A stretch of DNA of 64,000 nucleotides from a virus. Of the stretch, positions 1-7,064 are shown in pieces. The DNA lies in the IMG/VR virus record IMGVR_UViG_3300035698_024657, positions 1 through 64,000 of that record; one strand, given 5' to 3'. The translations under genes and the position numbers were made by a program. The first letter of the stretch is position 1, and each line of letters opens with the position of its first letter. Below the pieces are notes generated by a model, which searched no databases, was not told where the DNA came from, and saw only the letters and a program-made list of their open reading frames with translations.

Positions 1-2
1 GT

Positions 3-293
3 GTCGACACAGACTTAATGCGTAATCCTAATACCCCCGCTGAAGCATACTGTAACTTAGTACAATACGAAACCGAAACAGTTAGAATACAGATAGCAGA
101 ACGTCCTAATATGCACCCTATGGTATTAGTCATCGCAGCAAAAGACAAACAAGCATCAGTACGATACGCAGCGTTAAATAATCCAAATATGCCAAAGCCA
201 CCGCCGAAGCCCCCAAATGCGTACTATAAAAAAATTACTGAAGAATGGGGTATAAGGGCGTGGTTCAACAAACTAAAAAGGTCCCTTAGATGA
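3..293 (+). CDS. LRV/HEAT-like repeat protein, 5' end outside window
   Basis: The frame is open to the left edge. An ATG lies at 18, but the upstream codons continue the repeat pattern, so the gene probably starts before the window. The protein shows two copies of a roughly 25-residue unit of the leucine-rich variant type: NPNTP, then a helix, then a VR-containing helix, then RPNMHP, then a second VR helix, then NPNMP. It ends in a Pro-rich stretch and a basic tail. Such repeats form helical solenoids that bind proteins or nucleic acid; the partner is unknown. Related repeats occur at 1078, 14003, 14250 and 19822. The stop overlaps the next start (ATGA). Confidence 0.6.
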   Translation, partial: VDTDLMRNPNTPAEAYCNLVQYETETVRIQIAERPNMHPMVLVIAAKDKQASVRYAALNNPNMPKPPPKPPNAYYKKITEEWGIRAWFNKLKRSLR

Positions 294-580
294 GTATCAT
301 TACAGATCTTGAAAACAAATGTGCATCGTTACAACAACAAATGCTCGACCTTAAAGGTGAACGCGATCAACTTAAGTCGGATAATATTATCCTACGTCAA
401 CAAGTCGAGGGGCGCGACGAAGCTATAGGGTGGATTAAAGAACATGCAATCGCAATGGATATCATTAGCAATCATAGCCCCGATGACGGTTTTGCTATGG
501 ACATGAGTGTTAAATCATTAGTGAAACGTATAGCCAAACAATCTCAAGCCTTCCTTGAGCGCATAGGAGAAAAATCATGA
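290..580 (+). CDS. Small coiled-coil protein
   Basis: This 96-residue protein starts by ATGA overlap with the upstream gene, which implies translational coupling. Residues 5-45 form a heptad-like coiled coil rich in Leu, Gln, Lys and Asp. The second half is predicted helical, with no motif I recognise. It has no signal peptide or membrane segment. The tight packing with 577 and 768 suggests one early operon of small regulators. Function unknown. Confidence 0.6.
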   Translation: MSIITDLENKCASLQQQMLDLKGERDQLKSDNIILRQQVEGRDEAIGWIKEHAIAMDIISNHSPDDGFAMDMSVKSLVKRIAKQSQAFLERIGEKS

Positions 581-771
581 GTAGGACCATCATCAAGATC
601 TGTAAGAACACCCGTTTAGAAGAAGTAGAAAAGAATGTCAATGATTGGCTCGCAAAAATGCATGAAGACTATCAAGGTGTTGAAGTAGTCAGTATGCGCC
701 AAAGTGTGCTTACGTTCAAGAACGAGATTAATTACATCCTCACAATTTGTGTTAAGTATCGCCAGCCATGA
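577..771 (+). CDS. Small protein, possibly Cse60-like
   Basis: This 64-residue protein overlaps both neighbours by four bases. The order is a short beta strand (TIIKIC), a helix containing LEEVEKNVNDWL, then two strands (VEVVSMRQSVLTF and NYILTICVKY). Length and strand-helix-strand-strand order resemble the small Cse60-type family found in Firmicutes and phages, but I recall this only as a general pattern. Function unknown. Confidence 0.55.
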   Translation: MSRTIIKICKNTRLEEVEKNVNDWLAKMHEDYQGVEVVSMRQSVLTFKNEINYILTICVKYRQP

Positions 772-1067
772 TAAATAAAGTAAAGGAAAAGGAAATCCGT
801 ATACAGACGGCATTAGGAAGTCTTGGTGAAGAATACCGTAATCACCTTTGTAGGGGGCAAACGCCCATAACGTCCAAAGGTACAAGAAAATGTATACTTT
901 GCGGATTAAAAAGAATACATAAAGGCGATAAATTTTACCAAGTAAACATGGGCTTATCGGGGTATCTTAAACCTTACATTATCAACATTTGTGAAACATG
1001 TAGTTGGTTACCCCTTCAGACGATTAACGCAATTATAGATAATCATAATAATGGGCTTATAAAATAG
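768..1067 (+). CDS. Zinc-ribbon protein with N-terminal IQxALG motif
   Basis: The protein has 99 residues. Residues 8-17 carry the recurrent motif KEIRIQTALG seen in many proteins of this window. Residues around 40-75 hold two Cys pairs, CILC and CETC, spaced as a small zinc ribbon or treble-clef site. The same arrangement, motif first and then Cys pairs, recurs at 3815 and 21821, so these look like one paralogous family. Start chosen by the ATGA overlap with the upstream gene. Role unknown; adaptor or regulator is an inference. Confidence 0.6.
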   Translation: MINKVKEKEIRIQTALGSLGEEYRNHLCRGQTPITSKGTRKCILCGLKRIHKGDKFYQVNMGLSGYLKPYIINICETCSWLPLQTINAIIDNHNNGLIK

Positions 1068-1077
1068 GATAGACAAG

Positions 1078-2073
1078 ATGCAAGAACTTCCTCCTCTACG
1101 TTCTAGAGATGAATGCGAGAAACAACTAAAAGTGGAACTGGCAGTAGGGGCTATCGACAATATTGATGGCCTAATTACACAGGGCCATGAAACTGCAATT
1201 GAATATGGGTGCCAACTACTCTTAGAAGAGATTAGACTCAAAGTAGCGGCAAGAACAAAATTGAAACCCAACATAGTGCAACACCTATTAAGGGATAGCG
1301 TCCCTAAAATAAGGCTGACTGTAGTAAGTACTAATTGGACAACATTAACACCGGGGCAACAAGAAGTATTCATCGCAGAAACTGCGGAAATATTCAAAGA
1401 AATACCCACACATGTGAAAGACAACGTACACAAAGGGTATTATCGCAGCGGAGAATGTTTCAACGAAGGCATTAGTATGCGTGCATTCGTCATAGAAGAA
1501 GCAATGTACGCCGCAATGGTAGCGCAAGACGAACAAAAAGTTCTAGACTATATTGACATAGTAGGACTAAGTATAGAAAACAATCAAAAGTTTCTACGAG
1601 ACTTAGACGTTTTTGTAAACATGCTCAAAGGTATGCCAAAAGTTTTCCACATGTTCTGGGAGAAAATAGGAAAAACTCGGCGCAACTTTATTCGACTAAT
1701 TTTAGCTCACCCCAATGAAGAGGTACGTCGAAAAGAAATTGAACGTATTTTAGATCCGGCAACACGAAAAGGTGATTTAAGTAACTGGAGAGAGTCAATT
1801 GGGGATGGTGACAGAAGTAGACCCCTCAAAGAAAAAATTCTACATTGCTGGGTAGATGATCCCAGTGTACAAATTAGAAGATACATTGCAGCAAATACGA
1901 CATGTGTTGAGGTACTCCGTAAACTCTCCTGTGATCTATCTACCTCAGTAACTGTGGTGGCCATGCCGAGACTACGAACCTATTCGAAACGAAAGAGCTA
2001 TTCAAAAGGTTACTCACAGATGTACAATGCAAGGAAGAAAGCAAAAAAAGAAGCAGAAGAAAATAATGGGTAA
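1078..2073 (+). CDS. LRV/HEAT-like repeat protein with IQxALG-like motif
   Basis: The protein has 331 residues. Residues 15-24 (KQLKVELAVG) fit the recurrent motif loosely. Segments near 50-90 and 255-300 carry helical repeats of the LRV/HEAT type: pairs such as IRLKVAARTKLKPNIV and VQIRRYIAANTTCVEVL. The last 35 residues are strongly basic (many Lys and Arg, YSKRKSYSKGYS), which suggests nucleic-acid contact. No catalytic motif is visible. It ends the first gene cluster, ahead of a 263-base AT-rich gap. Function unknown. Confidence 0.6.
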   Translation: MQELPPLRSRDECEKQLKVELAVGAIDNIDGLITQGHETAIEYGCQLLLEEIRLKVAARTKLKPNIVQHLLRDSVPKIRLTVVSTNWTTLTPGQQEVFIAETAEIFKEIPTHVKDNVHKGYYRSGECFNEGISMRAFVIEEAMYAAMVAQDEQKVLDYIDIVGLSIENNQKFLRDLDVFVNMLKGMPKVFHMFWEKIGKTRRNFIRLILAHPNEEVRRKEIERILDPATRKGDLSNWRESIGDGDRSRPLKEKILHCWVDDPSVQIRRYIAANTTCVEVLRKLSCDLSTSVTVVAMPRLRTYSKRKSYSKGYSQMYNARKKAKKEAEENNG

Positions 2074-2336
2074 AAATAGCCCGAGGAGCAGTAACCTCTA
2101 TTATATAGGGTAATTATAGAGGCTCTATAACTAATATAGATCCTAATATATTATTATAGATCTTCTGTATATAGTCTTCTGTTCTTAATATAACTGGGAC
2201 TTCGACCATTGGACAATCGAGGTAATTTCCTTGTAACTCGTTGGTAATCAAGAGGACACTAAAAATATTTGACCATTGGACAATTTTTACAAATCTGCTG
2301 AAATCTTGGACACGGTCAAGTACACATTAACATAGG
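2074..2336. other. AT-rich intergenic region with hairpin and repeats
   Basis: I see no credible gene here. The left part is very AT-rich, with an inverted pair CCTCTAT/ATAGAGG. The right part holds a 14-base direct repeat, listed separately. The region separates two gene clusters and is a reasonable place for a terminator and promoter or a binding site, but no clear sigma-70 promoter is visible. Confidence 0.45.
2204..2284. repeat. Direct repeat GACCATTGGACAAT, two copies
   Basis: Exact copies lie at 2204-2217 and 2271-2284, 67 bases apart. A weaker relative (TTGGACAC) follows near 2313. The centre CCATTGG is itself palindromic, as expected for a dimeric regulator site. A similar palindrome occurs at 11030. 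Confidence 0.5.
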
Positions 2337-2576
2337 ATGGATGATATGGACAAAGAAGTACTTGACATGTTTCATGCTCGAATAAATGAAATTATGCAAA
2401 CTCTTGAGGGAGCAAGAGACCAGGTTTCATTGGATGAGTACTTAGAAAGCCCCGCTACAGGTAAGTTGATAGTTCCAAAATTTGACGATGTGTCTTTAGA
2501 GGATCTTCAGCTTGAACTCGACACAGCTTTACAACAATTACAGGATTTTATAAACATAGTCGGTGAACACATATAG
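2337..2576 (+). CDS. Small acidic helical protein
   Basis: This 79-residue acidic protein is predicted to be two or three helices, with Leu-rich amphipathic stretches at 5-25 and 50-75 (LEDLQLELDTALQQLQDF). It has no Cys, signal peptide or membrane segment. It is the first gene after the repeat-bearing gap and so may be controlled by those repeats. I recognise no family. Confidence 0.5.
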   Translation: MDDMDKEVLDMFHARINEIMQTLEGARDQVSLDEYLESPATGKLIVPKFDDVSLEDLQLELDTALQQLQDFINIVGEHI

Positions 2577-2595
2577 TCAAAATAGGTAAGATTTT

Positions 2596-2626
2596 TTGAC
2601 TCTTTTGACTATAACGATTGTATAAT
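2596..2626 (+). promoter_or_regulatory. Candidate promoter
   Basis: TTGACT at 2596 and TATAAT at 2621 are separated by 19 bases, longer than the usual 17. It lies 31 bases ahead of the gene at 2658, which has an AAGGATAAG ribosome binding site. Weak support. Confidence 0.3.
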
Positions 2627-2657
2627 AAACAGAGCAATAATACTGAAAGGATAAGAC

Positions 2658-2897
2658 ATGCCGGCAACTTCCGAAGAAGCAGTTAAATATATCACAGACT
2701 CCTTGGTTACTGGTGAACTGCTTATGAAAGATGCGTGCAATGCTCTTGGATGGAGTTTTCCAAGAATTCGCTCAAGGGCGTTAACGATAGCCAAAAAGTT
2801 AGATGGTACAATCATAAAAGAGGCGCGCGGTAGGTATCGGCTTGAACCTAATACCACCAACGTACAAATACCATCTACTGATGAGGAAGAGGTTTAA
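2658..2897 (+). CDS. Small winged-helix-like DNA-binding protein
   Basis: The protein has 79 residues. The pattern is a helix with a Lys-Asp-Ala-Cys start (KDACNALGWSF), a recognition-type helix (PRIRSRALTIAKKL), then a short beta wing with a basic turn (IIKEARGRYRLEP). The same order appears in the C-terminal domains of the proteins at 7065 and 51952, so it may be a stand-alone member of that family. It has an acidic tail. It lies immediately upstream of the tmRNA-like locus. DNA binding is inferred. Confidence 0.55.
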   Translation: MPATSEEAVKYITDSLVTGELLMKDACNALGWSFPRIRSRALTIAKKLDGTIIKEARGRYRLEPNTTNVQIPSTDEEEV

Positions 2898-2899
2898 TT

Positions 2900-3110
2900 G
2901 GGGGTGAATGGTTTCGACAGTTTACTACTAACGCCCTTACGGGCCGTGCAGGTCATACTGGGCGGGTAAGCTGCACGCGGGCCATATCTCCGTCGCTTCC
3001 TACGCATAAAGGAACTATGATATGATAAACTTAATTGGGGGTGAATTAGATTCGATTGGAGAATGTTCCTATTTTCCAACACGCCGGTGCGATTCCGGCC
3101 ACCTCCACCA
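2900..3110 (+). ncRNA. ssrA: ssrA (tmRNA)-like locus, rearranged
   Basis: The 5' end GGGGGTGAATGGTTTCGAC is a typical tmRNA start: seven-base acceptor strand followed by the UUCGA signature. GTGCAGGTC and the complementary CTGCAC (2945-2976) suggest pseudoknot 1. A possible tag frame begins at GCG 2977 and reads AGHISVASYA before TAA at 3007, but it lacks the usual AA ending. The acceptor 3' strand CACCTCC plus ACCA ends at 3110. The total of 211 nt is short for a tmRNA. A second acceptor 5' strand at 3037 competes for the same 3' end, so this is probably a broken or rearranged gene rather than a normal one. Confidence 0.55.
3037..3110 (+). ncRNA. Stand-alone tRNA-like domain of tmRNA type
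   Basis: The 74-nt segment folds by itself. The acceptor is GGGGGTG with CACCTCC. The D region lacks a stem and carries the tmRNA signature ATTCGA. A 9-bp helix TTGGAGAAT/ATTTTCCAA is closed by the loop GTTCCT, where a tmRNA would carry its message part. The T arm is GCCGG-TGCGATT-CCGGC, and ACCA is encoded. It is not a normal tRNA because there is no D stem and no 5-bp anticodon stem with a 7-base loop. It looks like the tRNA-like domain of a tmRNA without a reading frame. The fold was read by eye. Confidence 0.6.
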
Positions 3111-3125
3111 ACTGTGGAGTTTATT

Positions 3126-3542
3126 ATGTCATTAGTTGATGCGTACACTGCGGGACTTTTCGATGGCGAAGGAACAGTTACATTATGTAAGAAGCAAGCA
3201 AGAGAATTTCGTGCACCTATAGTGCAGTTGGCTAGTACATCTCTTGAACTGTTAGAATTTCTTAAAGGTGAATATGGCGGCTATATTTCAAAGACAACAA
3301 AAAGAGAAGAACACCATAAACAGGCATGGATATGGTCTTGTATCTATGTGAAGGCAATAAACTTCTTTAAGCGTATCTACCCCTATATTAAGGAGGCTGC
3401 GAAAAGAGAACGGATCAGACTTCTTATCGAAGTGTACCCTCAAATTACTCGACGTAATGGAAAGTATACTGCAGATGAGAAGAAAGTGAAATTAGCTTTT
3501 GAGCGTACATTTTTTGGAGAAAGTAAATCATGGCGGAAATAG
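3126..3542 (+). CDS. LAGLIDADG homing endonuclease
   Basis: This 138-residue protein starts at the ATG after TTTATT. Residues 7-15 (TAGLFDGEG) are the LAGLIDADG helix with its catalytic acidic residue, followed by the usual beta strands and a second helical half. A single motif implies a homodimer. It lies 16 bases downstream of the tRNA-like domain and between two copies of the tmRNA 3' end, as expected of a mobile gene that inserted there. No group I intron core was recognised around it. Confidence 0.75.
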   Translation: MSLVDAYTAGLFDGEGTVTLCKKQAREFRAPIVQLASTSLELLEFLKGEYGGYISKTTKREEHHKQAWIWSCIYVKAINFFKRIYPYIKEAAKRERIRLLIEVYPQITRRNGKYTADEKKVKLAFERTFFGESKSWRK

Positions 3543-3793
3543 AAAAAGATAATAGAGGATTTCGACATGCGCCACCACGTACAGATTATGATAATGCCGT
3601 CTATTATGTCAAAGAAAGTAGTTTGGCAACCGATGCTGCAATAAGGTTATTTATTCGCGGCGGACCGCATACTAAAGAATCTGATTTACATTTAACTATT
3701 AGGCAGGCATGGGAACTTATTGATGATATCGCAACTATTTGTATGGCACATTATCAATTAACTAATGATAATTCTCCTGAAGATATATCATAA
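3530..3793 (+). CDS. Hypothetical protein in the ssrA insert
   Basis: This 87-residue protein overlaps the endonuclease gene by 13 bases and ends exactly where the second copy of the tmRNA 3' end begins. The N-terminus is charged (EIEKDNRGFRHAPPRTDYDNAVYY in two halves), and the rest is helical. No motif recognised. Its position suggests it travelled with the endonuclease. Confidence 0.5.
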   Translation: MAEIEKDNRGFRHAPPRTDYDNAVYYVKESSLATDAAIRLFIRGGPHTKESDLHLTIRQAWELIDDIATICMAHYQLTNDNSPEDIS

Positions 3794-3811
3794 TTCCCGC
3801 CACCTCCACTA
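3793..3811 (+). repeat. Second copy of tmRNA 3' end (remnant)
   Basis: ATTCCCGCCACCTCCACTA matches the 3' end at 3092-3110 in 17 of 19 positions. It keeps the acceptor strand CACCTCC and the 3' half of a T arm, but has ACTA instead of ACCA. It brackets the LAGLIDADG gene together with the copy at 3092. Confidence 0.6.
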
Positions 3812-3814
3812 AAT

Positions 3815-3997
3815 ATGACACAGAAAGAATTTGATATTCAACGGGCTCTTGGAGTAATTTCAATAGAGTATAAATTAGGTTTTTGTGATTCTTGTAAAAC
3901 ATGCCAGCCCTTCAGAAGAATTACGCCAAATAGCCGTTGGTACATTTGTTCTCCATGTCGCCAAATAGGAAGACATACGTATTTGGCACAGCATTAA
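3815..3997 (+). CDS. Short zinc-ribbon protein with IQxALG motif
   Basis: This 60-residue protein begins with the recurrent motif at residues 4-13 (KEFDIQRALG). Cys pairs CDSCKTC and CSPC fit a zinc ribbon. It has the same design as the protein at 768 and the one encoded at 21821. The start lies just after the tmRNA 3' remnant. Function unknown; a small adaptor is possible. Confidence 0.6.
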   Translation: MTQKEFDIQRALGVISIEYKLGFCDSCKTCQPFRRITPNSRWYICSPCRQIGRHTYLAQH

Positions 3998-4017
3998 CTA
4001 CGTGAAAGAGTAAACTA

Positions 4018-4224
4018 ATGGCGAGAGTTAGATTACCCAGAATATACAAAATCAATCTTTGTAGCGGCCACGTAGGGTTAATTTATGCTAAGTCGAAACC
4101 GGTGGCAAACAGGAGGGCAATATGTGAGTGGGGAGCAAATGTGAAAAGTGTAGAATCCGCAACTCCTGAAGATGTTGAATGGGTACGTGCTATGGGTGGA
4201 AATGTTCCAGAGATAGAAAGGTAA
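4018..4224 (+). CDS. Hypothetical small basic protein
   Basis: This 68-residue protein has a basic N-terminal half and an acidic C-terminal tail. The order is strand (YKINLCSG), strand (VGLIYAKS), helix (ANRRAICEWG), strand and helix (PEDVEWVRAMG). No family recognised. It starts 20 bases after the upstream stop and abuts the next gene by one base. Confidence 0.5.
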   Translation: MARVRLPRIYKINLCSGHVGLIYAKSKPVANRRAICEWGANVKSVESATPEDVEWVRAMGGNVPEIER

Positions 4225-4225
4225 T

Positions 4226-4504
4226 ATGCCAATAGATAGTCAAGGTAAGATAAAAGTAAGGGGAGGTTTCACCGTTGATGATGCGTGTGCATTTCTCGAA
4301 ATACTGTGCTCTGCTTCCGATCCTATAGGTGTAGCCGTTGGTGTGGAATCATCGCCTTATGATCTTGCAGCACAATATGGAGGGGACACAAAAGCAGGGA
4401 AAGTTCGCATATGGTTTTACGGCCGTAAAGAAGGTTCGCGAAAAATCACAAAGATCAAGGGAACGTTATATACAATGATAGTTTATAGATTAGCAGGAAG
4501 GTAA
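4226..4504 (+). CDS. Hypothetical protein
   Basis: This 92-residue protein looks like an alpha/beta fold. A helix (VDDACAFLEILCSA) is followed by strands (GVAVGVE, KVRIWFYGRK, LYTMIVYRL). It has no catalytic motif or membrane segment. It sits tightly between neighbours in a rightward operon. Function unknown. Confidence 0.5.
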   Translation: MPIDSQGKIKVRGGFTVDDACAFLEILCSASDPIGVAVGVESSPYDLAAQYGGDTKAGKVRIWFYGRKEGSRKITKIKGTLYTMIVYRLAGR

Positions 4505-4507
4505 AAG

Positions 4508-4897
4508 ATGACTTACAAAGAACTATTAGTTCAAAATGCTATAGGTACAACAAATGAATACGTCGTACAAATTCAAATACCCCTTAGAGCTGTCTCGACC
4601 TTATCTATAAAGGTTAATGCTATTTCAGAAGAACATGCGGTAGAACAGGCACAGCATCTCTGTGCAATACAATCACATGACGACATATTAACTCAAGCAG
4701 TTGGGGTCATCTCCGCACCCACTCGTCCGCCTATAATGGAGTTTGATGATGAACGTCAGTGGGAATTTGGGGCGGCTGAATGGTTCCCTTCTAAATCAGT
4801 TTCTGAACAATGTGGTAGTCTAACGGGGCGTATAACCCTTTCTGCGAACCCTTGCGAGGAGGTTCCTCGTCTATATAAACCAACAGGTGATAAATAG
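4508..4897 (+). CDS. Protein with N-terminal IQxALG-like motif
   Basis: The protein has 129 residues. Residues 4-13 (KELLVQNAIG) match the recurrent motif. The following region (YVVQIQIPLRAVSTLSIKVNA, split by turns) looks like beta strands with a helix EEHAVEQAQHLC, an arrangement common in small ferredoxin-like phage proteins. The C-terminal third has no recognisable fold. Its stop overlaps the next gene's GTG start. Confidence 0.5.
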   Translation: MTYKELLVQNAIGTTNEYVVQIQIPLRAVSTLSIKVNAISEEHAVEQAQHLCAIQSHDDILTQAVGVISAPTRPPIMEFDDERQWEFGAAEWFPSKSVSEQCGSLTGRITLSANPCEEVPRLYKPTGDK

Positions 4898-5178
4898 TGT
4901 CTGATATAGATGATCCTGTAGATAGACGAGATAAAGAAATAAGGGTGCACCTTGCTCTGGGTACATTGGATGTCAACAAATTCTCAGGTAAAGATCTGTT
5001 AGCCGTAAAATGTGTTGATACAATGTTAGCTATTAAACCCATATGGATTGAAAAGCGTCGCAATGATTATGTAGGCAAAAAGGGTTGGGAACATATTATG
5101 TTGGGACGGAGTCTCAACTTTTTCGGAATGCCCAGGGCACTGCGTAATGAAGAAATTCTACGTCAAGAAGAGATATAG
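4897..5178 (+). CDS. Protein with IQxALG-type motif
   Basis: This 93-residue protein starts with GTG, overlapping the upstream TAG. Residues 13-22 (KEIRVHLALG) are a good match to the recurrent motif with His in place of Gln. The rest is basic and helical with no known domain. After its TAG stop the same frame continues into a homing-endonuclease remnant. Confidence 0.5.
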   Translation: MSDIDDPVDRRDKEIRVHLALGTLDVNKFSGKDLLAVKCVDTMLAIKPIWIEKRRNDYVGKKGWEHIMLGRSLNFFGMPRALRNEEILRQEEI

Positions 5179-5304
5179 GGTAGAATTGTTTCGGAAGAAA
5201 CGAGGGAAAAATTAAGGGAAGCAAGGAAAGGCTACAAACATTCTGAAAAGACTAAACAAAAAATGAGTAAGTCGCACAAGAATAGGATAAATAATGGCTT
5301 CTAA
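5179..5304 (+). pseudogene. NUMOD3-type remnant of a GIY-YIG endonuclease
   Basis: The frame after the TAG at 5176 encodes SEETREKLREARKG and then HSEKTKQKMSKSHK, two NUMOD3-type DNA-binding repeats. They closely resemble the repeats in the complete GIY-YIG protein at 20600. No start codon or catalytic domain is present, so this is a decayed C-terminal fragment. It runs into the start of the ligase gene. Confidence 0.6.
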
Positions 5305-6205
5305 AATAACTGCGCCAATGTTAGCCGCCGCCCTCAAAGATGTAGCGCAATTAGACTTCTCTAAAGGATATTTAGCAACACAGAAGCTCGATGGTATTCG
5401 TGCATTGCTGCGTAACGGTAAACTTGTATCAAGAACCTTCAAAGACATCCGAAATAATCATATTAGGAAAATACTTGAAGAGGTTCTTCCCGAAGGTGCT
5501 GACGGTGAAATTGTTTGCCCAGGAGCATTTCAAGCAACTTCAAGTGGTGTAATGCGGGCAGACGGTAAACCTGAATTCACATACTATATGTTTGACTACG
5601 TTAAACATTCTTTAGATACTCCATACGTAGAACGTACACAACATATGCTCCAGTGGATGGTGGATAGAGGACCGGTATTAGAGCCAGGATTAGCAGTTAT
5701 TCAAATTCTTCTTCCTACAATCATTAAGGACCGCAAACATCTTGATCGATTTGAATCGACCTGCCTCGATGGCGGATTCGAGGGCGTGATCCTTCGTACA
5801 CCAGACAGTCCATATAAGTGTGGTAGATCTACCGCGAAGCAAGAGTGGTTATTGAAATTGAAAAGATTTTCCGATGATGAAGCAACGATCATTGGCTTTG
5901 CGGAGAAAATGCATAACGATAATGTGGCCACTAAAGATGAGCAAGGACATACTGTTAGGTCCGCACACAAGGAAAATAAACGACCTGCAGGAACGTTAGG
6001 TGCATTGATCGTCAAAGATATCAAAACTAAAATCGAATTTGAAGTAGGTACGGGGTTTTCCGACGCGCAGAGGCAAGAAATTTGGGACGACCAAAGTAAG
6101 TGGACTGGTCTTATAATTACCTATCGGCATTTTGAGATTAGTGGCGTTAAGGATAAGCCGCGCTTCTCCGCGTATAAAGGGATAAGGGATAAGGACGATA
6201 TGTAA
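5294..6205 (+). CDS. ATP-dependent DNA ligase
   Basis: This 303-residue protein has the nucleotidyltransferase motifs of ATP-dependent ligases. Motif I is KLDGIR, with nucleophile Lys31. DGE lies at 70-72, a FDYV motif III region at 100-103, EGVILR (motif IV) at 163-168 and LLKLKR (motif V) at 186-191. The C-terminal 110 residues fit an OB fold. It should seal nicks during phage replication and repair using ATP. Length is typical of compact T7-like ligases. A single-base overlap with the next start indicates coupling. Confidence 0.88.
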   Translation: MASKITAPMLAAALKDVAQLDFSKGYLATQKLDGIRALLRNGKLVSRTFKDIRNNHIRKILEEVLPEGADGEIVCPGAFQATSSGVMRADGKPEFTYYMFDYVKHSLDTPYVERTQHMLQWMVDRGPVLEPGLAVIQILLPTIIKDRKHLDRFESTCLDGGFEGVILRTPDSPYKCGRSTAKQEWLLKLKRFSDDEATIIGFAEKMHNDNVATKDEQGHTVRSAHKENKRPAGTLGALIVKDIKTKIEFEVGTGFSDAQRQEIWDDQSKWTGLIITYRHFEISGVKDKPRFSAYKGIRDKDDM

Positions 6206-6630
6206 TGGTATTTGATTGGGATAAAGAACGGGCGGCTATGCTTGAACGTCAACATATTAGGTGTCCTAAATGTAATCGTGTTGAAGATGATTCATGCGAG
6301 CTCGGTGAAGCAGACCTCATTACATACTGGGGCGAAGAAGGTCCTGTAGCGTGGCACTGTCCTAATTGTGAAACTGTCCTTCTGGTAAACGAGATCGTAA
6401 CTCGAGAATATGAAATTAAAGAAGTAGTGACTTCATACTTTGCCGTACAGTACACTGACGAAGAAGGCAACACCTGGTTATCTAATCCTGACATGAGAAA
6501 TACTAAAAGGGAAGACTGCCAGGGTGAGATGTATACGATGATGCAATTATGGAAAGGGCAACCATCTAAATGGTGGGACAAAGTACGTGAAGTGAAGATA
6601 ATAGAAATTGAAGTAGGCGCGCATTTGTGA
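6205..6630 (+). CDS. Zinc-ribbon hypothetical protein
   Basis: The protein has 141 residues. CPKC (residues 19-22) and CPNC (residues 51-54) form a four-Cys zinc site across an acidic insert. A beta-rich region and a helix follow (REDCQGEMYTMMQLWKG). It could bind nucleic acid or protein; no family is recognised. It lies directly after the ligase and overlaps the next gene's GTG start. Confidence 0.55.
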   Translation: MVFDWDKERAAMLERQHIRCPKCNRVEDDSCELGEADLITYWGEEGPVAWHCPNCETVLLVNEIVTREYEIKEVVTSYFAVQYTDEEGNTWLSNPDMRNTKREDCQGEMYTMMQLWKGQPSKWWDKVREVKIIEIEVGAHL

Positions 6631-7061
6631 CTCACCATAAACGCCCTCTTAACAATTTTTACAAAGTTCAACCGCCTACACGTATTCACCGCAGTCGGAA
6701 AACACGCAAGTGGAGTGTGATAGACCACGCAAACACGGTTCTTGCTGAAGGTCTTACGAAAGAGATTGCAGAAACATTTATGCAAGCCGTGAACTATTGT
6801 GGTACTGTTGTAGAGTTTACTAAAATGTTTGTAGAGTGGGAACATATAGTAACTTACCGTGAAGATGTCGACGAAAAGGAAAAGGGATTCCGTGAAGAAG
6901 TATACGGAGCAGCACGGGCGTTTTTACTTAGTGTTGGAATGATTGAACCCCCTCCACTATATGTAGATGGTTTTTCTGACTGGGAAACTCAACTAACAAA
7001 AGAGTTATACGCAAACATCAAAGATAGAAACAATAAGAATGGTAATGAGGATAAGGAGTAA
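6627..7061 (+). CDS. Hypothetical protein
   Basis: This 144-residue protein starts with GTG overlapping the upstream TGA. It has a basic N-terminal 30 residues, a small alpha/beta region (WSVIDHANTVLAEGLTKE, resembling a short sheet-helix repeat) and a charged C-terminus. No catalytic motif or membrane segment. Function unknown. Confidence 0.5.
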   Translation: MTHHKRPLNNFYKVQPPTRIHRSRKTRKWSVIDHANTVLAEGLTKEIAETFMQAVNYCGTVVEFTKMFVEWEHIVTYREDVDEKEKGFREEVYGAARAFLLSVGMIEPPPLYVDGFSDWETQLTKELYANIKDRNNKNGNEDKE

Positions 7062-7064
7062 ACT

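Noticed and set aside
2900-3110. Two-piece (permuted) tmRNA as an explanation of the locus
   Set aside because: Permuted genes place the 3' half before the 5' half. Here both 5' copies precede the 3' end, so the order does not match.
5701-6024. Leftward ORF of 107 codons inside the DNA ligase gene
   Set aside because: Antisense shadow; the ligase frame has all catalytic motifs and the antisense product has no recognisable features.
6249-6845. Leftward ORF of 198 codons
   Set aside because: Antisense to two overlapping rightward genes with start-stop coupling; its composition (Ser/Cys/Thr-rich) is typical of a reverse shadow.
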